Source: Pseudooceanicola nitratireducens (GTDB lineage Bacteria; Pseudomonadota; Alphaproteobacteria; Rhodobacterales; Rhodobacteraceae). From it: 64,000 nucleotides of DNA. Of this stretch, positions 46,902 to 55,874 are shown one piece after another; within the stretch, counting starts at the first letter, position 1, and each line of letters begins with the position of its first letter. The notes under the pieces were generated by a model, which did no database searches, had not been told where the DNA came from, and saw nothing but the letters and a program-made list of their open reading frames with translations. The DNA lies in the NCBI RefSeq assembly GCF_900109195.1, contig NZ_FNZG01000003.1, positions 248,001 through 312,000 of the forward strand, in the 5' to 3' direction. Made by a program: the position numbers and the translations under genes.

Positions 46902-48188
46902 TCACTGGAAGGTCTTGAGATACTCGATCACCGCCAGCCGATCCTCTTCCTTGCGCAGCCCGGCGAAGGACATCTTGGTCTTCTTCAGGAAGTCCTTGGG
47001 CTTTTCTAGAAAGGCGTTCAGATCTTCTGCAGTCCAGCTGCGCCCCGCCTCGCCCAGGGCGGCCATGTCATTGGAATACTTGAAGCCTTCGACCTGGCCG
47101 ATGGTCGCGCCGACCACGCCGTTCAGCATCGGGCCGGTGCGGTTCTTGGCCCCGTCGCCGACCTGGTGGCAGGACTTGCACTTCTTGAAGACGCCCTCGC
47201 CCTCGGCGGCCAGCGCCATGTCGATCGAGGCCCCTGCCTGAGCTTCGGGCGCAGCTTCCTCGGCTGCGGCCTGTTGCACGGGTTCGGCCTGCGGCGCGGC
47301 GGCCTGCTCCTCGACCGGGGGGCCGGTCTCCTCGCTGGTGGCGGTGTCTTCGCCTTCGTCCGGGGTCACGTCCAGCACGCTGGCGCGCATGGTGATCTCG
47401 ACGCTGCCCTTGCAGTTTTCCATGCAGGGCTCGGCCCAGAAATGCGCCTCGGTCGTTTCGCGGTCGTCGACGATGAAGCCTTCGGCATTGGGCATCTCGA
47501 CATCCATGAAGGTCTCGTTCGAGAGCACGAAATCGTCATCCACCAGATCGTTGGAATAGAGGATATAGGCCGTGATCGCATAGACATCGTCGTCGGACAG
47601 CGACTGGGCATTGCCGAAGGGCATCGATCGCCGGATGTAGTCGAAAGTCGTCGAGAGGTAGGGCCAGTAGGACCCCACGGTCTTCAGCGGGTCCTTGTCG
47701 GCCAGGGTGCCCTGCCCGCCCGCAAGTTTGGGCCAGTTGTCGCGACCTTCGGCAAAATCGCCGTGGCAGGATGCGCAATGTTCGGCAAAGACCTCGTCCC
47801 CGGTCCAGACGTCGCCCGATCCCACGGGCAGGTTGGACCCGTCGGGCATGATGTCATGGTTCCAGGCGGCGACTTCTTCCGGCAGGGCCGCACGGCCCAG
47901 GCCAAAGCGCCCGGCTTCGGTCGAGACTTCGGGCATGGTGGTGGGCACGGTGATGTGCGAAGCATCGCTCGCGGTTGTGCGGGCCTGATGTGCCTCGGCC
48001 AGGCGGACCGGGGCGTCGGCTTCATCCTGGGGGGCCGGTGCATCGGCCGCCGCCACGGGCGCGGATTTCTGGTGCGTCACCGCGACCTCAGGATAATCGA
48101 CCGAGGCATTGGCCGCGGCATAGGCGGTGCCCAACACCACGACGGTGCCTGCCGCCGCGCCCAGGTAAAGCTTAAGAGACTTCGACAT
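46902..48188 (-). CDS. soxD: Sulfur oxidation diheme cytochrome SoxD
   Basis: A 428-residue periplasmic diheme c-type cytochrome, partner of SoxC in sulfane dehydrogenase, which oxidises the outer sulfur bound to SoxY. Heme sites are CASCH (138-142) and CKSCH (337-341). The first part has an N-terminal export helix and an Ala/Pro/Glu linker (about 285-320) separates the two heme domains; the last 100 residues resemble mitochondrial-type cytochrome c. The ATG at 48188 has GGAGGCGG upstream and lies inside the end of soxC (17-base overlap). It is the last gene of the sox operon here; soxE and later genes are absent. Confidence 0.94.
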   Translation of the reverse strand: MSKSLKLYLGAAAGTVVVLGTAYAAANASVDYPEVAVTHQKSAPVAAADAPAPQDEADAPVRLAEAHQARTTASDASHITVPTTMPEVSTEAGRFGLGRAALPEEVAAWNHDIMPDGSNLPVGSGDVWTGDEVFAEHCASCHGDFAEGRDNWPKLAGGQGTLADKDPLKTVGSYWPYLSTTFDYIRRSMPFGNAQSLSDDDVYAITAYILYSNDLVDDDFVLSNETFMDVEMPNAEGFIVDDRETTEAHFWAEPCMENCKGSVEITMRASVLDVTPDEGEDTATSEETGPPVEEQAAAPQAEPVQQAAAEEAAPEAQAGASIDMALAAEGEGVFKKCKSCHQVGDGAKNRTGPMLNGVVGATIGQVEGFKYSNDMAALGEAGRSWTAEDLNAFLEKPKDFLKKTKMSFAGLRKEEDRLAVIEYLKTFQ

Positions 48189-49458
48189 TTTCCGCCTCCC
48201 CATTGGGTTTCACATGCCAGGTCTGGATGCAGTTGTTGTGGTAGACCGAGTTTTCGCCGCGCACCTCGCGCAGCTGGTGCTTGGTCGGCTGGACATAGCC
48301 GGTTTCGTCCATGGCGCGGGATTGCAGCAGCATGTCCTCGCCGTCCCAGGTGGTATCCAGATAGAAGCGGGTCAGCGCCTTGTTCTGGCCTTCCTGCGCC
48401 AGCCGCGCGGTTTCCCAGGTCTTGCCGCCATCCTTCGAGACATCGACGCGGGTGATCGCGCCGCGCCCGGACCAGGCCAGGCCGGTGATCACCAGCGGCC
48501 CCTTGCCGTGCCGGATCGGCGACTGCGGGCTGGGAGAGGTCACGACGGATTTTGCATCCATGACCCAGGTCCACTTGCGCGAAGTGCCATCGGCCAGCGT
48601 GTCGGTGTATTTCGAGGTCTCCTCGCGGCTTTCCACCGCGGCCTCGGTCACCTCGATCCGGCGCAGCCATTTGACCCACATGTTGCCTTCCCAGCCGGGC
48701 ACAACTAGGCGCACGGGATAGCCATGTTCCTTGCGCAGCGCCTCGCCATTGGCCTTGAAGGCGACCAGCACGTCATCCAGCGCCTTGTCCATCGGGATCG
48801 AGCGGCCGTTCGAGGACGCATCCGCCCCTTCGACATAGACCCATTTGTCCTTCAGGTCTCCGGCGGCCGCCAGCCCGGCCTCTTCCAGCAGGGTCCGCAG
48901 GGGGATGCCGGTGTATTCCATGTTGTGGATCATGCCATGGGTGAACTGCGCGCCGTTCAGCTGTGCGCCCGCCCATTCCATGCCGGTATTCGCCGCGCAT
49001 TCGCAGAAATACACCCGGTTTTCGCGCGGGAAGCGTTCCAGATCAGCGTAGGAGAAGACCAGCGGCGTATCGACCAAGCCATTGATCATCAGCCGGTAAT
49101 CTTCCTTCTTCAGCTCGATCGCGCCCGAATGGTGGCGTTCAAACGCACAGCCCTGCGGGGTGATCGTGCCGTCCAGCGCATGGATCGGCGTGAAGTTGAT
49201 CGAGCTGATGGGATCCGCCGTCAGCCAGGGCACATTGCGGCGCACCACGTCGTCTTCATACTTGATCGGCAGACCATAGGGGGTGGCGTCAACGCCATCG
49301 CCCAGGCCCGTGGCCCAGTCCTGCTTTTCGGTGATCAGCGGATCGGGGCCTTGGGCGCGGGCGGCCCCTGCCCCCAGCACGGCGGCCCCGGCCCCGCTTG
49401 CGGCCCCCTTCAGCACGCCGCGGCGTGTCAGGGATTTCTTGACGAAGTCATGGCTCAT
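48172..49458 (-). CDS. soxC: Sulfane dehydrogenase molybdoprotein SoxC
   Basis: A 428-residue molybdopterin protein of the sulfite oxidase fold. A Tat signal (LTRRGVLKGAASGAG) exports it folded with cofactor. The molybdenum-domain blocks HALDGTITPQGCAFERHH, CECAANTGMEWAGAQ and TGIPLRTLLEEAG are typical, and the C-terminal dimerisation domain follows (GPLVITGLAWSGRGAITRVDVS). Without SoxCD thiosulfate oxidation stores sulfur; with it oxidation to sulfate is complete. The ATG at 49458 has GGAGGACAG upstream. Confidence 0.95.
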   Translation of the reverse strand: MSHDFVKKSLTRRGVLKGAASGAGAAVLGAGAARAQGPDPLITEKQDWATGLGDGVDATPYGLPIKYEDDVVRRNVPWLTADPISSINFTPIHALDGTITPQGCAFERHHSGAIELKKEDYRLMINGLVDTPLVFSYADLERFPRENRVYFCECAANTGMEWAGAQLNGAQFTHGMIHNMEYTGIPLRTLLEEAGLAAAGDLKDKWVYVEGADASSNGRSIPMDKALDDVLVAFKANGEALRKEHGYPVRLVVPGWEGNMWVKWLRRIEVTEAAVESREETSKYTDTLADGTSRKWTWVMDAKSVVTSPSPQSPIRHGKGPLVITGLAWSGRGAITRVDVSKDGGKTWETARLAQEGQNKALTRFYLDTTWDGEDMLLQSRAMDETGYVQPTKHQLREVRGENSVYHNNCIQTWHVKPNGEAENVEVS

Positions 49459-49542
49459 CTGCCTGTCCTCCTGATCATCATCTTGCCTTGTCTGTTCCAA
49501 GTCTGCTCCAAGCCCGGCACCGGGATCCCCGCCGCGCGGCGA

Positions 49543-51240
49543 TCAAAGGCCGGTCACCTTGACGGTGTTGGTCTCATCGACCGTGACGGTGCCCATCTTG
49601 CGGATGTGGTTTTCGACCACGTCCCAGATCGGCGGGCCTTCGGTGCCTTCGTTGACGCTGGCCCAGCCGGCTACAGTGTAAGTCTTGGAGGGGTCGATCG
49701 CCTCACCGCTGGACATCAGGGTCATGTCGGAAATCCGGCTGCCCTGCGGTTTCGAGATGTCGATCGCGTAAGCCATGCCGCCGATCCGCACCATGTCGCC
49801 GCCCTGCTGGTAATAGGGATCGGGGTTGAAGATGTTGTCGGCCACGTCTTCGAGAATGATCTTGATGAATTCCCCTGTCATTTCCGTGCGATAGGCATTT
49901 GGATAGGACATCGAGGTGACGTTCCAAAGGTCTTCTCGTGTGATGTCGTCGCCCGGCACCAGGGATGGGCCCCAACGGACGCCCGGAGACATGGCGATCT
50001 GCGCGTCACGTTCCGACAGAAGCGCGTCACAGATCAGGTCGTCCCAGGTGCCGTTGAAATTGCCCCGGCGATACAGCGTGCTTTCGGTCTGGCCGATGAC
50101 CTCGCGCAGGGCAGCCTCGTAGGGCGCGCGCTGGTCATCGATCAGCTTGGCGATCTGCGCATCGGGCGTGATGACATCCGAGAAGATCGGGATCAGCTTG
50201 TGCCGCAGCCCCATCATCCGGCCGTCGCGCACGTCCAGATCGACGCGCGACACGAATTTGCCGTTCGACCCCGAGGCAATGATGAAGGTCTGGCCGACCT
50301 GAACCGGCTCGGGCAGCGCGTCATGGGTGTGGCCCGACAGGATCACGTCGATGCCCGTCACCTTGCCGGCCATGGCCTTGTCGACGTCAAAGCCGTTGTG
50401 CGACAGGCAGACGACCAGATCGGCCCCTTGGGCGCGGACCTCGTCCACCATTGCCTGCATGTGTTCGTCGCGGATCCCGAAGGAGTATTCGGGGAACATC
50501 CAGCCGGGGTTGGCGATCGGCATATACGGGAAGGCCTGACCGATCACGGCAATCTTGGCCCCGCCGCGTTCGAACCATTCGTAGGGTTTGAACAGTTCCG
50601 CAGGTTCATCCCATTCGGCGTCAAAGATGTTCTGACCAAGCGCCGCATAGGGCAGGCTTTCCACCAGTTCGTTCACGCGCGCGGACCCAAGGGTGAATTC
50701 CCAGTGGAAGGTCATCGCATCGGGCTTCAGCGCGTTCATCACGTTGACCATGTCCTGGCCTTCGGTGTGATGGCAGGTGTAGGACCCGTGCCAGGTGTCC
50801 CCACCATCCAGCAGCAGCGCGTCGGGCCGATCCGCACGGATCGCGTTGATCACCGTGGCCACCCGGTCCAGCCCGCCGACGCGGCCGTACCCCTTGGCCA
50901 GCGACGCAAAATCCCCCGAGGACAGCGCGTAATGCGACGGCGATCCATCTTTGATCCCGTACCGCGCTCGGAATTCGGCCCCGGTGATATGCGGTACTTC
51001 GCCCTTATTGCCCCCCACCCCGAGGTTGATCGAGGGTTCGCGGAAATAGATCGGCTTCAGCTGGGCGTGGATATCGGTGACATGGATCAGCGAGACATTG
51101 CCAAAGGTATCAAACTCCAGCAGCTGATCCTGGGTCAGCGCCTGCTGCGCGGCAAGCCGCGCCCAATTGCCAAAGCCCGAGGCCCCGACCAGCGCGGCAC
51201 TTGCCATGGAAACCTGGAGAAAATCGCGACGGGAGATCAT
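49543..51240 (-). CDS. soxB: Thiosulfohydrolase SoxB
   Basis: A 565-residue dimanganese enzyme of the 5'-nucleotidase fold that cleaves sulfate from the SoxY-bound sulfonate. Metal and catalytic motifs are HVTDIHAQLKP, DGGDTWHG, LSHNGFDVDKA and SGHTHDALPE. The start at 51240 gives ISRRDFLQVSMASAAL, a Tat-type signal; the longer frame adds 28 non-signal residues. The C-terminal half binds substrate. It is flanked by soxA and soxC as in other complete sox clusters, indicating a functional thiosulfate pathway. Confidence 0.96.
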   Translation of the reverse strand: MISRRDFLQVSMASAALVGASGFGNWARLAAQQALTQDQLLEFDTFGNVSLIHVTDIHAQLKPIYFREPSINLGVGGNKGEVPHITGAEFRARYGIKDGSPSHYALSSGDFASLAKGYGRVGGLDRVATVINAIRADRPDALLLDGGDTWHGSYTCHHTEGQDMVNVMNALKPDAMTFHWEFTLGSARVNELVESLPYAALGQNIFDAEWDEPAELFKPYEWFERGGAKIAVIGQAFPYMPIANPGWMFPEYSFGIRDEHMQAMVDEVRAQGADLVVCLSHNGFDVDKAMAGKVTGIDVILSGHTHDALPEPVQVGQTFIIASGSNGKFVSRVDLDVRDGRMMGLRHKLIPIFSDVITPDAQIAKLIDDQRAPYEAALREVIGQTESTLYRRGNFNGTWDDLICDALLSERDAQIAMSPGVRWGPSLVPGDDITREDLWNVTSMSYPNAYRTEMTGEFIKIILEDVADNIFNPDPYYQQGGDMVRIGGMAYAIDISKPQGSRISDMTLMSSGEAIDPSKTYTVAGWASVNEGTEGPPIWDVVENHIRKMGTVTVDETNTVKVTGL

Positions 51241-51335
51241 GGGCTGATGCTTTCTTCTATCACGACACATTCGCATGTGTGCATTTATTTGAAACGGGAA
51301 ACCCCGTGCGGTGACGGACCGCACGGGGATCTGGC

Positions 51336-52211
51336 TTAGTTGCGGACCGAAGGACCTTCGACCGACAGACCGTTGCCACGGGAGGCGACGTAAAGTTCCA
51401 GCGCGATGAATTCATCGCTGCCCGGCTTGAAGGGTTCTGCCCGCGTGTCGCGGATGCAGCCTTCGAAACGGGCCTGGACGCTGTTCAGCTTGGCATTCTT
51501 CAGACGATAGGTCGGGAAACCGTTGATCTGACCCTGGCTCAGGTGATCGGCGCGGATGTAATTGCCATAGTTTTCCTCATGGCAATTGGCGCAGCTCAGC
51601 TCAAGCTGACCATAGCGGGTATAGTAGATCTCCTTGCCCTTTTCCCAGGTCTCGGCGGCGGGGCCGTCGATGGCTACGTTCACCGGCATGCCGCGCGACT
51701 GGACCGAAATCAGGGCCTCCATCGCGGCCATGTCCCCGCCGGTGATCTTCCAGGGCTCGGCCCCCATCTGGTTTTCGCGGCAGTCGTTGATCTGCATCCA
51801 GAGCGTCCGGACCTCGCCCGCGTCGGCGTTCCACTTGGGATAGCTTGCACGCACGCCAGCCATGCTTTCCGGGCCATCGTGGCACGAAGCACAGCTTTTC
51901 CCTTCGGACCCGTCCGCGGCGGCCCAGGCTTCCATCGCCTGATCGACGAAGATCATGCCCGGATTGTCGAAATCGTCCGCCTGCATGACCTGGGTGTCGT
52001 CATTGCGGAAGACCCAGCCGGAATAGATCTCGTCCAGCGTGTCGGACAGATGATCCGGCGCCGCGGTCCGTACGACCATTTCGGTTTCCCCGTTCAGGAC
52101 CAGATCGGCCTCTTCATCCGCGAAAAGCGGGGTGGCGGCGATGGCCAGTGCGCCGGCAATGGTCATGGCCAAGCGTGACGTCGTAGCCCGTGATGTTGCG
52201 AATGCTCGCAT
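51336..52211 (-). CDS. soxA: Diheme cytochrome SoxA
   Basis: A 291-residue periplasmic c-type cytochrome. The signal peptide ends near TPLFA-DEEA. Heme sites are CASCH (107-111) and CANCH (207-211), and the active-site cysteine that carries persulfide is Cys252 in FEGCIRDTRAEP, which also ligates the second heme. With SoxX it attaches thiosulfate to SoxY. Two-heme SoxA is the Paracoccus/Rhodovulum type. The gap to soxZ is 109 bases. Confidence 0.95.
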   Translation of the reverse strand: MRAFATSRATTSRLAMTIAGALAIAATPLFADEEADLVLNGETEMVVRTAAPDHLSDTLDEIYSGWVFRNDDTQVMQADDFDNPGMIFVDQAMEAWAAADGSEGKSCASCHDGPESMAGVRASYPKWNADAGEVRTLWMQINDCRENQMGAEPWKITGGDMAAMEALISVQSRGMPVNVAIDGPAAETWEKGKEIYYTRYGQLELSCANCHEENYGNYIRADHLSQGQINGFPTYRLKNAKLNSVQARFEGCIRDTRAEPFKPGSDEFIALELYVASRGNGLSVEGPSVRN

Positions 52212-52320
52212 GTTGTCTCCTCCCTAGCTGATCCCGGACCCGGTGTGCGCCACCGGGTCTCGGCCTGGCTTGGGTCGGACCTGCGCGGCCGACCCCAAGA
52301 TACCTTCGGTGCCGCGCCGC

Positions 52321-52650
52321 TCAGGCGATGCTGACCGCCTTGGTATCTTCGTAGACGGACCCGTCATCGTCGTACCAGGTGAACTTGAACTCACCGGCCT
52401 CGGGCACGGTGGCTTCGAATTCGAAGTACGGGTTGGTGGAAATCGCGGCTTCCATGGTCACGTCGATCACGTTCTGCCCATTGAAGTCACAGGTGAAGCG
52501 ATTGATGATCGAGCGCGGGATCTTGTTGCCGCTGCTGTCCTTGCGCTGGCCCGATTCCATCGGGTGCGAGATCAGGGTCTTGATCGTCACCACCTCGCCC
52601 GCAGAGGCGGATTTCGGCGCTTTGACGCGGGGTTTGACACCTTCAGCCAT
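52321..52650 (-). CDS. soxZ: Sulfur carrier partner SoxZ
   Basis: A 109-residue immunoglobulin-like protein that pairs with SoxY and stabilises its swinging arm. Typical stretches are SAGEVVTIKTLISHPMESG and FTWYDDDGSVYEDTKA. It has no signal peptide; it is exported with SoxY by Tat in a piggy-back manner in other species. It lies 24 bases after soxY. Confidence 0.95.
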   Translation of the reverse strand: MAEGVKPRVKAPKSASAGEVVTIKTLISHPMESGQRKDSSGNKIPRSIINRFTCDFNGQNVIDVTMEAAISTNPYFEFEATVPEAGEFKFTWYDDDGSVYEDTKAVSIA

Positions 52651-52674
52651 TTGGTTCTCTCCTCTTGTTCCGGG

Positions 52675-53091
52675 TCAGCCGCCGCAGCCGCCGATGGTGA
52701 CCTTCACGGTCTTGGACGCCCGCGCAAAGCTGCCGTCGGCCATCTTGGCGATGGCGACCACATCCTGCGTTCCGGCCAGACGGATCCGGGTCGAGGCGCT
52801 GTGCGATCCGGCCAGCGGGCCGAACTTGAATTCCGCCACACCGGGGGTCGGGTTGCCGGCCGCCAGCACCAGGATCGCGGCCGCGCCTTCGGCAGAGACG
52901 GCGATCGGCACGGTGTTGCCGTTCTCGGCGATTTCGGGCGCGGTCAGATCGACCCCGCCGTCGGCCACGTCGGCCCCGCCGGTGAAGGCGGCGATGGCGT
53001 CCTCAGTCGCCGCGCTCAGGCGGAACGGCAGGATGGTCAGCGCCGCCGCACCAAGGCCAAGTGCCAGGGTATCGCGTCGTGTGATGCTCAT
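52675..53091 (-). CDS. soxY: Sulfur carrier protein SoxY
   Basis: A 138-residue protein. A Tat signal (SITRRDTLALGLGAAAL) precedes the Ig-like core, and the C-terminal GGCGG arm carries the substrate cysteine (Cys136). All Sox intermediates stay bound to this cysteine. Spacing to soxZ and soxX is short. Confidence 0.96.
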   Translation of the reverse strand: MSITRRDTLALGLGAAALTILPFRLSAATEDAIAAFTGGADVADGGVDLTAPEIAENGNTVPIAVSAEGAAAILVLAAGNPTPGVAEFKFGPLAGSHSASTRIRLAGTQDVVAIAKMADGSFARASKTVKVTIGGCGG

Positions 53092-53116
53092 GTCTTTCTC
53101 CTCAACAGGTCCCGGG

Positions 53117-53626
53117 TCACTGGTCTTTCAGCGTCATCAGGAATGCGATGGTGTCTTCGATCTGCTGCGCGCTCAGCAGCGGCGGCAGGGGTTCCTGCGC
53201 GGGCTTCTTGGTGAAACCCTCGCCCGGGCGGATGAACCCGGTGGTCTTGTAGTAGGCGGGCATCACCGTGCCTTCGAAGGTCTTCTTCGAGTTCACGAGG
53301 ATGCCGCGCAGCTCGGCCTCGCTGCGGGCTTCGCCGGTCCAGCTGAGTTCCGGCCCGACCTCGCCGTGGAACGGCGTGTCGGACAGTTGCGCAACCGCGT
53401 GGCAGGCGACACAATTGCCGATTTTCTTGCTGGCCATGACCTCGGCCCCTTTTGCCGGATCGCCCGGCACGCCGGTCAGCGACTTGGCCACTGCGCCGTA
53501 TTCGTCAAAGACGACATCGGCCGGCGCGACCTCTTCGGCCCAGGCAGGGCCGGTCAGGACGGGGCTGGTCAGGATGGGGCTGGCGGTCAGCGCCAGCACC
53601 GCCAGGGTGCGTGTAAAATGCCTCAT
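53117..53626 (-). CDS. soxX: Monoheme cytochrome SoxX
   Basis: A 169-residue periplasmic cytochrome with a Sec signal (LAVLALTASPILTSPVL) and one heme site CVACH (72-76); the axial Met is probably in GTVMPAYYK. It forms the SoxXA complex that conjugates thiosulfate to SoxY. It begins the soxXYZABCD part of the cluster; the 177-base gap to soxW holds a promoter-like AT-rich segment. Confidence 0.95.
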   Translation of the reverse strand: MRHFTRTLAVLALTASPILTSPVLTGPAWAEEVAPADVVFDEYGAVAKSLTGVPGDPAKGAEVMASKKIGNCVACHAVAQLSDTPFHGEVGPELSWTGEARSEAELRGILVNSKKTFEGTVMPAYYKTTGFIRPGEGFTKKPAQEPLPPLLSAQQIEDTIAFLMTLKDQ

Positions 53627-53803
53627 GTCTCCTCCCTATGCGTGTCGCCGTCCGGTGCGGATCAGGGCGATTGGCCTGCATACGTTAGTAGACCGTCCGG
53701 CGTTACGCAATCATAAATTCATCTTCTTGCATTTTTGAATAACTTCGCTGCGACGCCGCATTGCGCAACTTTCTCGCCGCACCTGCAAAGTGGTCCGCGC
53801 AAC
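53627..53803 (-). promoter_or_regulatory. Probable internal promoter region upstream of soxX
   Basis: A 177-base gap within an otherwise tight operon, AT-rich from about 53705. It has the inverted repeat ATTCA-N14-TGAAT (53717-53740) and two CCGTCCGG-like boxes (53649-53657, 53692-53700). In Paracoccus a second sox promoter is known between soxW and soxX, which fits. Confidence 0.5.
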
Positions 53804-54379
53804 CTATTGGGGTAATTGATCCTGCAGCATCCGGGCGTGGTACTTCTGAAACGGCTCATCGCCGTCATAGCCGTGCTCCAGCACCCAGTTCAGCAGGTTG
53901 AAGGTGGTGTATTTGCCAAAAGCCCCCGGCATCACCGCCACGGCGGCGCGATTGGCGGGCAGGCCTTCGGGCGCATCTTCGGGCAGGAACATCATCGTCG
54001 GGGTGAACAGCATCCCCCATTTGGCCACGGCCTCCTTCTCGGACAGCTCCTCTCCGTCCAGGTCGGTGACGGCGACATCGCCGAACATGTTCATCTGCAC
54101 GACAAAGAACTTCTCGTTCAGCAGGTCGGCGATCTCGGGCTGAGGAAAGACCTCTTCGTGCATCTTGGTGCAATAGATGCAGCCGCGCTGTTCGACGATG
54201 ACCAGCAGGCGCTTGCCCTGGGTGCCGGCCTCCTCCAGGTCCTCGCGCAGGTCCTTGAAGGTCTCGTGCATCCAAGGGGCCTTGTGCAGCCCGTCATCCC
54301 CCAGCTCGGCCGCAAGGGCACCTCCCCCGGTCAGGGCAAGGGTGGCCCCCATCACGGCAGCAGTCAGAAAACGTCTCAT
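53804..54379 (-). CDS. soxW: Periplasmic thioredoxin SoxW
   Basis: A 191-residue exported thioredoxin. Signal peptide TAAVMGATLALTGGGALAA; the redox pair CIYC is at 67-70 in VEQRGCIYCTKMHEEVFPQ. It receives electrons from SoxV and keeps SoxY or other periplasmic thiols reduced. The start at 54379 has GAGGAC upstream; the soxV stop lies 11 bases away on the same strand. It fits the Paracoccus soxVW pair. Confidence 0.92.
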   Translation of the reverse strand: MRRFLTAAVMGATLALTGGGALAAELGDDGLHKAPWMHETFKDLREDLEEAGTQGKRLLVIVEQRGCIYCTKMHEEVFPQPEIADLLNEKFFVVQMNMFGDVAVTDLDGEELSEKEAVAKWGMLFTPTMMFLPEDAPEGLPANRAAVAVMPGAFGKYTTFNLLNWVLEHGYDGDEPFQKYHARMLQDQLPQ

Positions 54380-54389
54380 GGTCGTGTCC

Positions 54390-55127
54390 TCATCCAAGGT
54401 TGGCAAAGCCGGGGAACAGTTTGATCAGCGCATCGGCGATGCGGTTGACGGAATTGGTGGCGATCAGCACGGCAAAGAGGATCAGCATCGCGCCCATCAC
54501 CTTTTCCACGTGGCCCAGGTAGCGGCGGTTGCGCTGCATCCAGCCCAGGAAGGGCCGCGCGAACAGCGCCGCGATGACGAAGGGCGCGGTCATGCCAATC
54601 CCGTAGACCAGCAGCAGAAGACCGCCGCGCCACAGGTCGCCCATGCCGCTGGCCACCATCAGGATCGCCGCAAGCGCCGGCCCGACGCAGGGCGTCCAGC
54701 CGAACCCGAAGGCCAGCCCCATGACATAGGCCCCAAGCGCATTTGTCGGCTCGGCCTTGGCCTCGATCCGGGCCTCTCGGTAGAGGATCGGGATCCGCAC
54801 GACCCCCAGGAAGTGCAGCCCGAACAGCGCCAGCACGGCCGCCGCGACATAGGACAGCGGCCCGCGCCACTGTGCAAAGGCCTGACCAAGCGCCGTGGCC
54901 CCCAGCCCCAGAAGAACGAAGATCGTCGTCACCCCAAACGCGAAGAACACGGACGAGGCCACCAGCCGCCGCTGCACCCCCGGCGCGATCTGGTCGCCGC
55001 CGCGCAGTTCGGCCATGGACAGCCCCGCCATGTAGCACAGGTAGAAGGGCACCATGGGCAGGATGCAGGGGGTGAAAAAGCTGAGAAGTCCGGCGGCCAG
55101 GGCCCCGAAATAGGTCGTTTCAAGCAT
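54390..55127 (-). CDS. soxV: Thiol electron transporter SoxV (CcdA family)
   Basis: A 245-residue membrane protein of the CcdA/DsbD family with six helices. The two redox cysteines are in FFTPCILPMVPFY and FGWTPCVGPALA. It carries reducing power from cytoplasmic thioredoxin to periplasmic SoxW. The ATG at 55127 has GGGAGGAG upstream. It is the first gene of the minus-strand sox operon, and its promoter overlaps the candidate SoxR operator. Confidence 0.94.
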   Translation of the reverse strand: MLETTYFGALAAGLLSFFTPCILPMVPFYLCYMAGLSMAELRGGDQIAPGVQRRLVASSVFFAFGVTTIFVLLGLGATALGQAFAQWRGPLSYVAAAVLALFGLHFLGVVRIPILYREARIEAKAEPTNALGAYVMGLAFGFGWTPCVGPALAAILMVASGMGDLWRGGLLLLVYGIGMTAPFVIAALFARPFLGWMQRNRRYLGHVEKVMGAMLILFAVLIATNSVNRIADALIKLFPGFANLG

Positions 55128-55163
55128 GGCTCTCCTCCCGCTTGGCACCCTGTGACTTGATTA

Positions 55164-55186
55164 ATTCACATATTCATATTATGTGT
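55164..55186. promoter_or_regulatory. Candidate SoxR operator in soxV/soxS divergent promoter
   Basis: CACATA-TTCATAT-TATGTG (55167-55185) is an inverted repeat in a short AT-rich stretch between the divergent sox operons. The pattern ATTC-N8-ATAT-N1-ATGTGT also occurs, without the extra base, at 21848-21869 before the persulfide operon. ArsR-type SoxR/SqrR repressors bind such palindromes. Confidence 0.65.
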
Positions 55187-55218
55187 TGTCAAGATATGAC
55201 GTCAATTGCAAGGCCCAG

Positions 55219-55773
55219 ATGATCCGCGCAACCCTGCCCCTGTATTTGGCCACCTATGTGGCCAAGGTTCCGCTGCGTGCCGCCCGCCGTGCGGCGGCGC
55301 GGGCTGGTGCTGTGACCGGGGTAAAGGCCGGGCTGATGGCGGGGCTGATGGCCCTGCCCGCCTGGGCTGCGGAACTGGTGATGGTCGAACAACCCGGCTG
55401 CGCCTATTGCGCCGCCTGGGACCGGGACATCGCGCCGATCTACCCCAAGACGGCCATCGGGGCTTTTGCCCCCCTGCGCCGTGCCGACCTGCACGACGGC
55501 CCGCCCGCGGGCACGACCTATGCCTACCCGGCGCGCTTCACCCCGACCTTCATCCTGCTGGATGACGCCGGGGCCGAAATCGGCCGGATCGAGGGCTACC
55601 CGGGAGAGGACTTCTTCTGGCCTCTGCTGGAACGTCTGGCCGCCGAAAAGGCCGGCTTCGACCCCGGCCTGGTCCCCTCAACCGGCCCCTCAACCGGCCC
55701 CGAAGCCACACCCGCAGGGCATGACAGCCCCGCCGAAACCACCGCACTTGCCCCAAGGCCAAGCGAAGACTAA
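55219..55773 (+). CDS. soxS: SoxS-like periplasmic thioredoxin
   Basis: A 184-residue thioredoxin-fold protein. It has a long basic N-terminus and a hydrophobic export segment (VKAGLMAGLMALPAWA). The redox pair is CAYC (61-64) in EQPGCAYCAAWDRDI, and the cis-Pro loop is RFTPTFILLDD. SoxS in Paracoccus reactivates oxidised SoxY. The start at 55219 has AAGG upstream; a GTG at 55183 is possible but would lie inside the operator. The last 30 residues are a Pro/Thr/Ala tail. It is divergent from soxV, the Paracoccus order. Confidence 0.88.
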   Translation: MIRATLPLYLATYVAKVPLRAARRAAARAGAVTGVKAGLMAGLMALPAWAAELVMVEQPGCAYCAAWDRDIAPIYPKTAIGAFAPLRRADLHDGPPAGTTYAYPARFTPTFILLDDAGAEIGRIEGYPGEDFFWPLLERLAAEKAGFDPGLVPSTGPSTGPEATPAGHDSPAETTALAPRPSED

Positions 55774-55874
55774 AGAATAAAGGCAACTCAAGATGTTGTA
55801 TTCCACACATCCCAGGCAGCGCAGAATCCCGGCCCGTCCCGCGCCCGGCCCCCAGTGATAGAGACCGCAGACCC

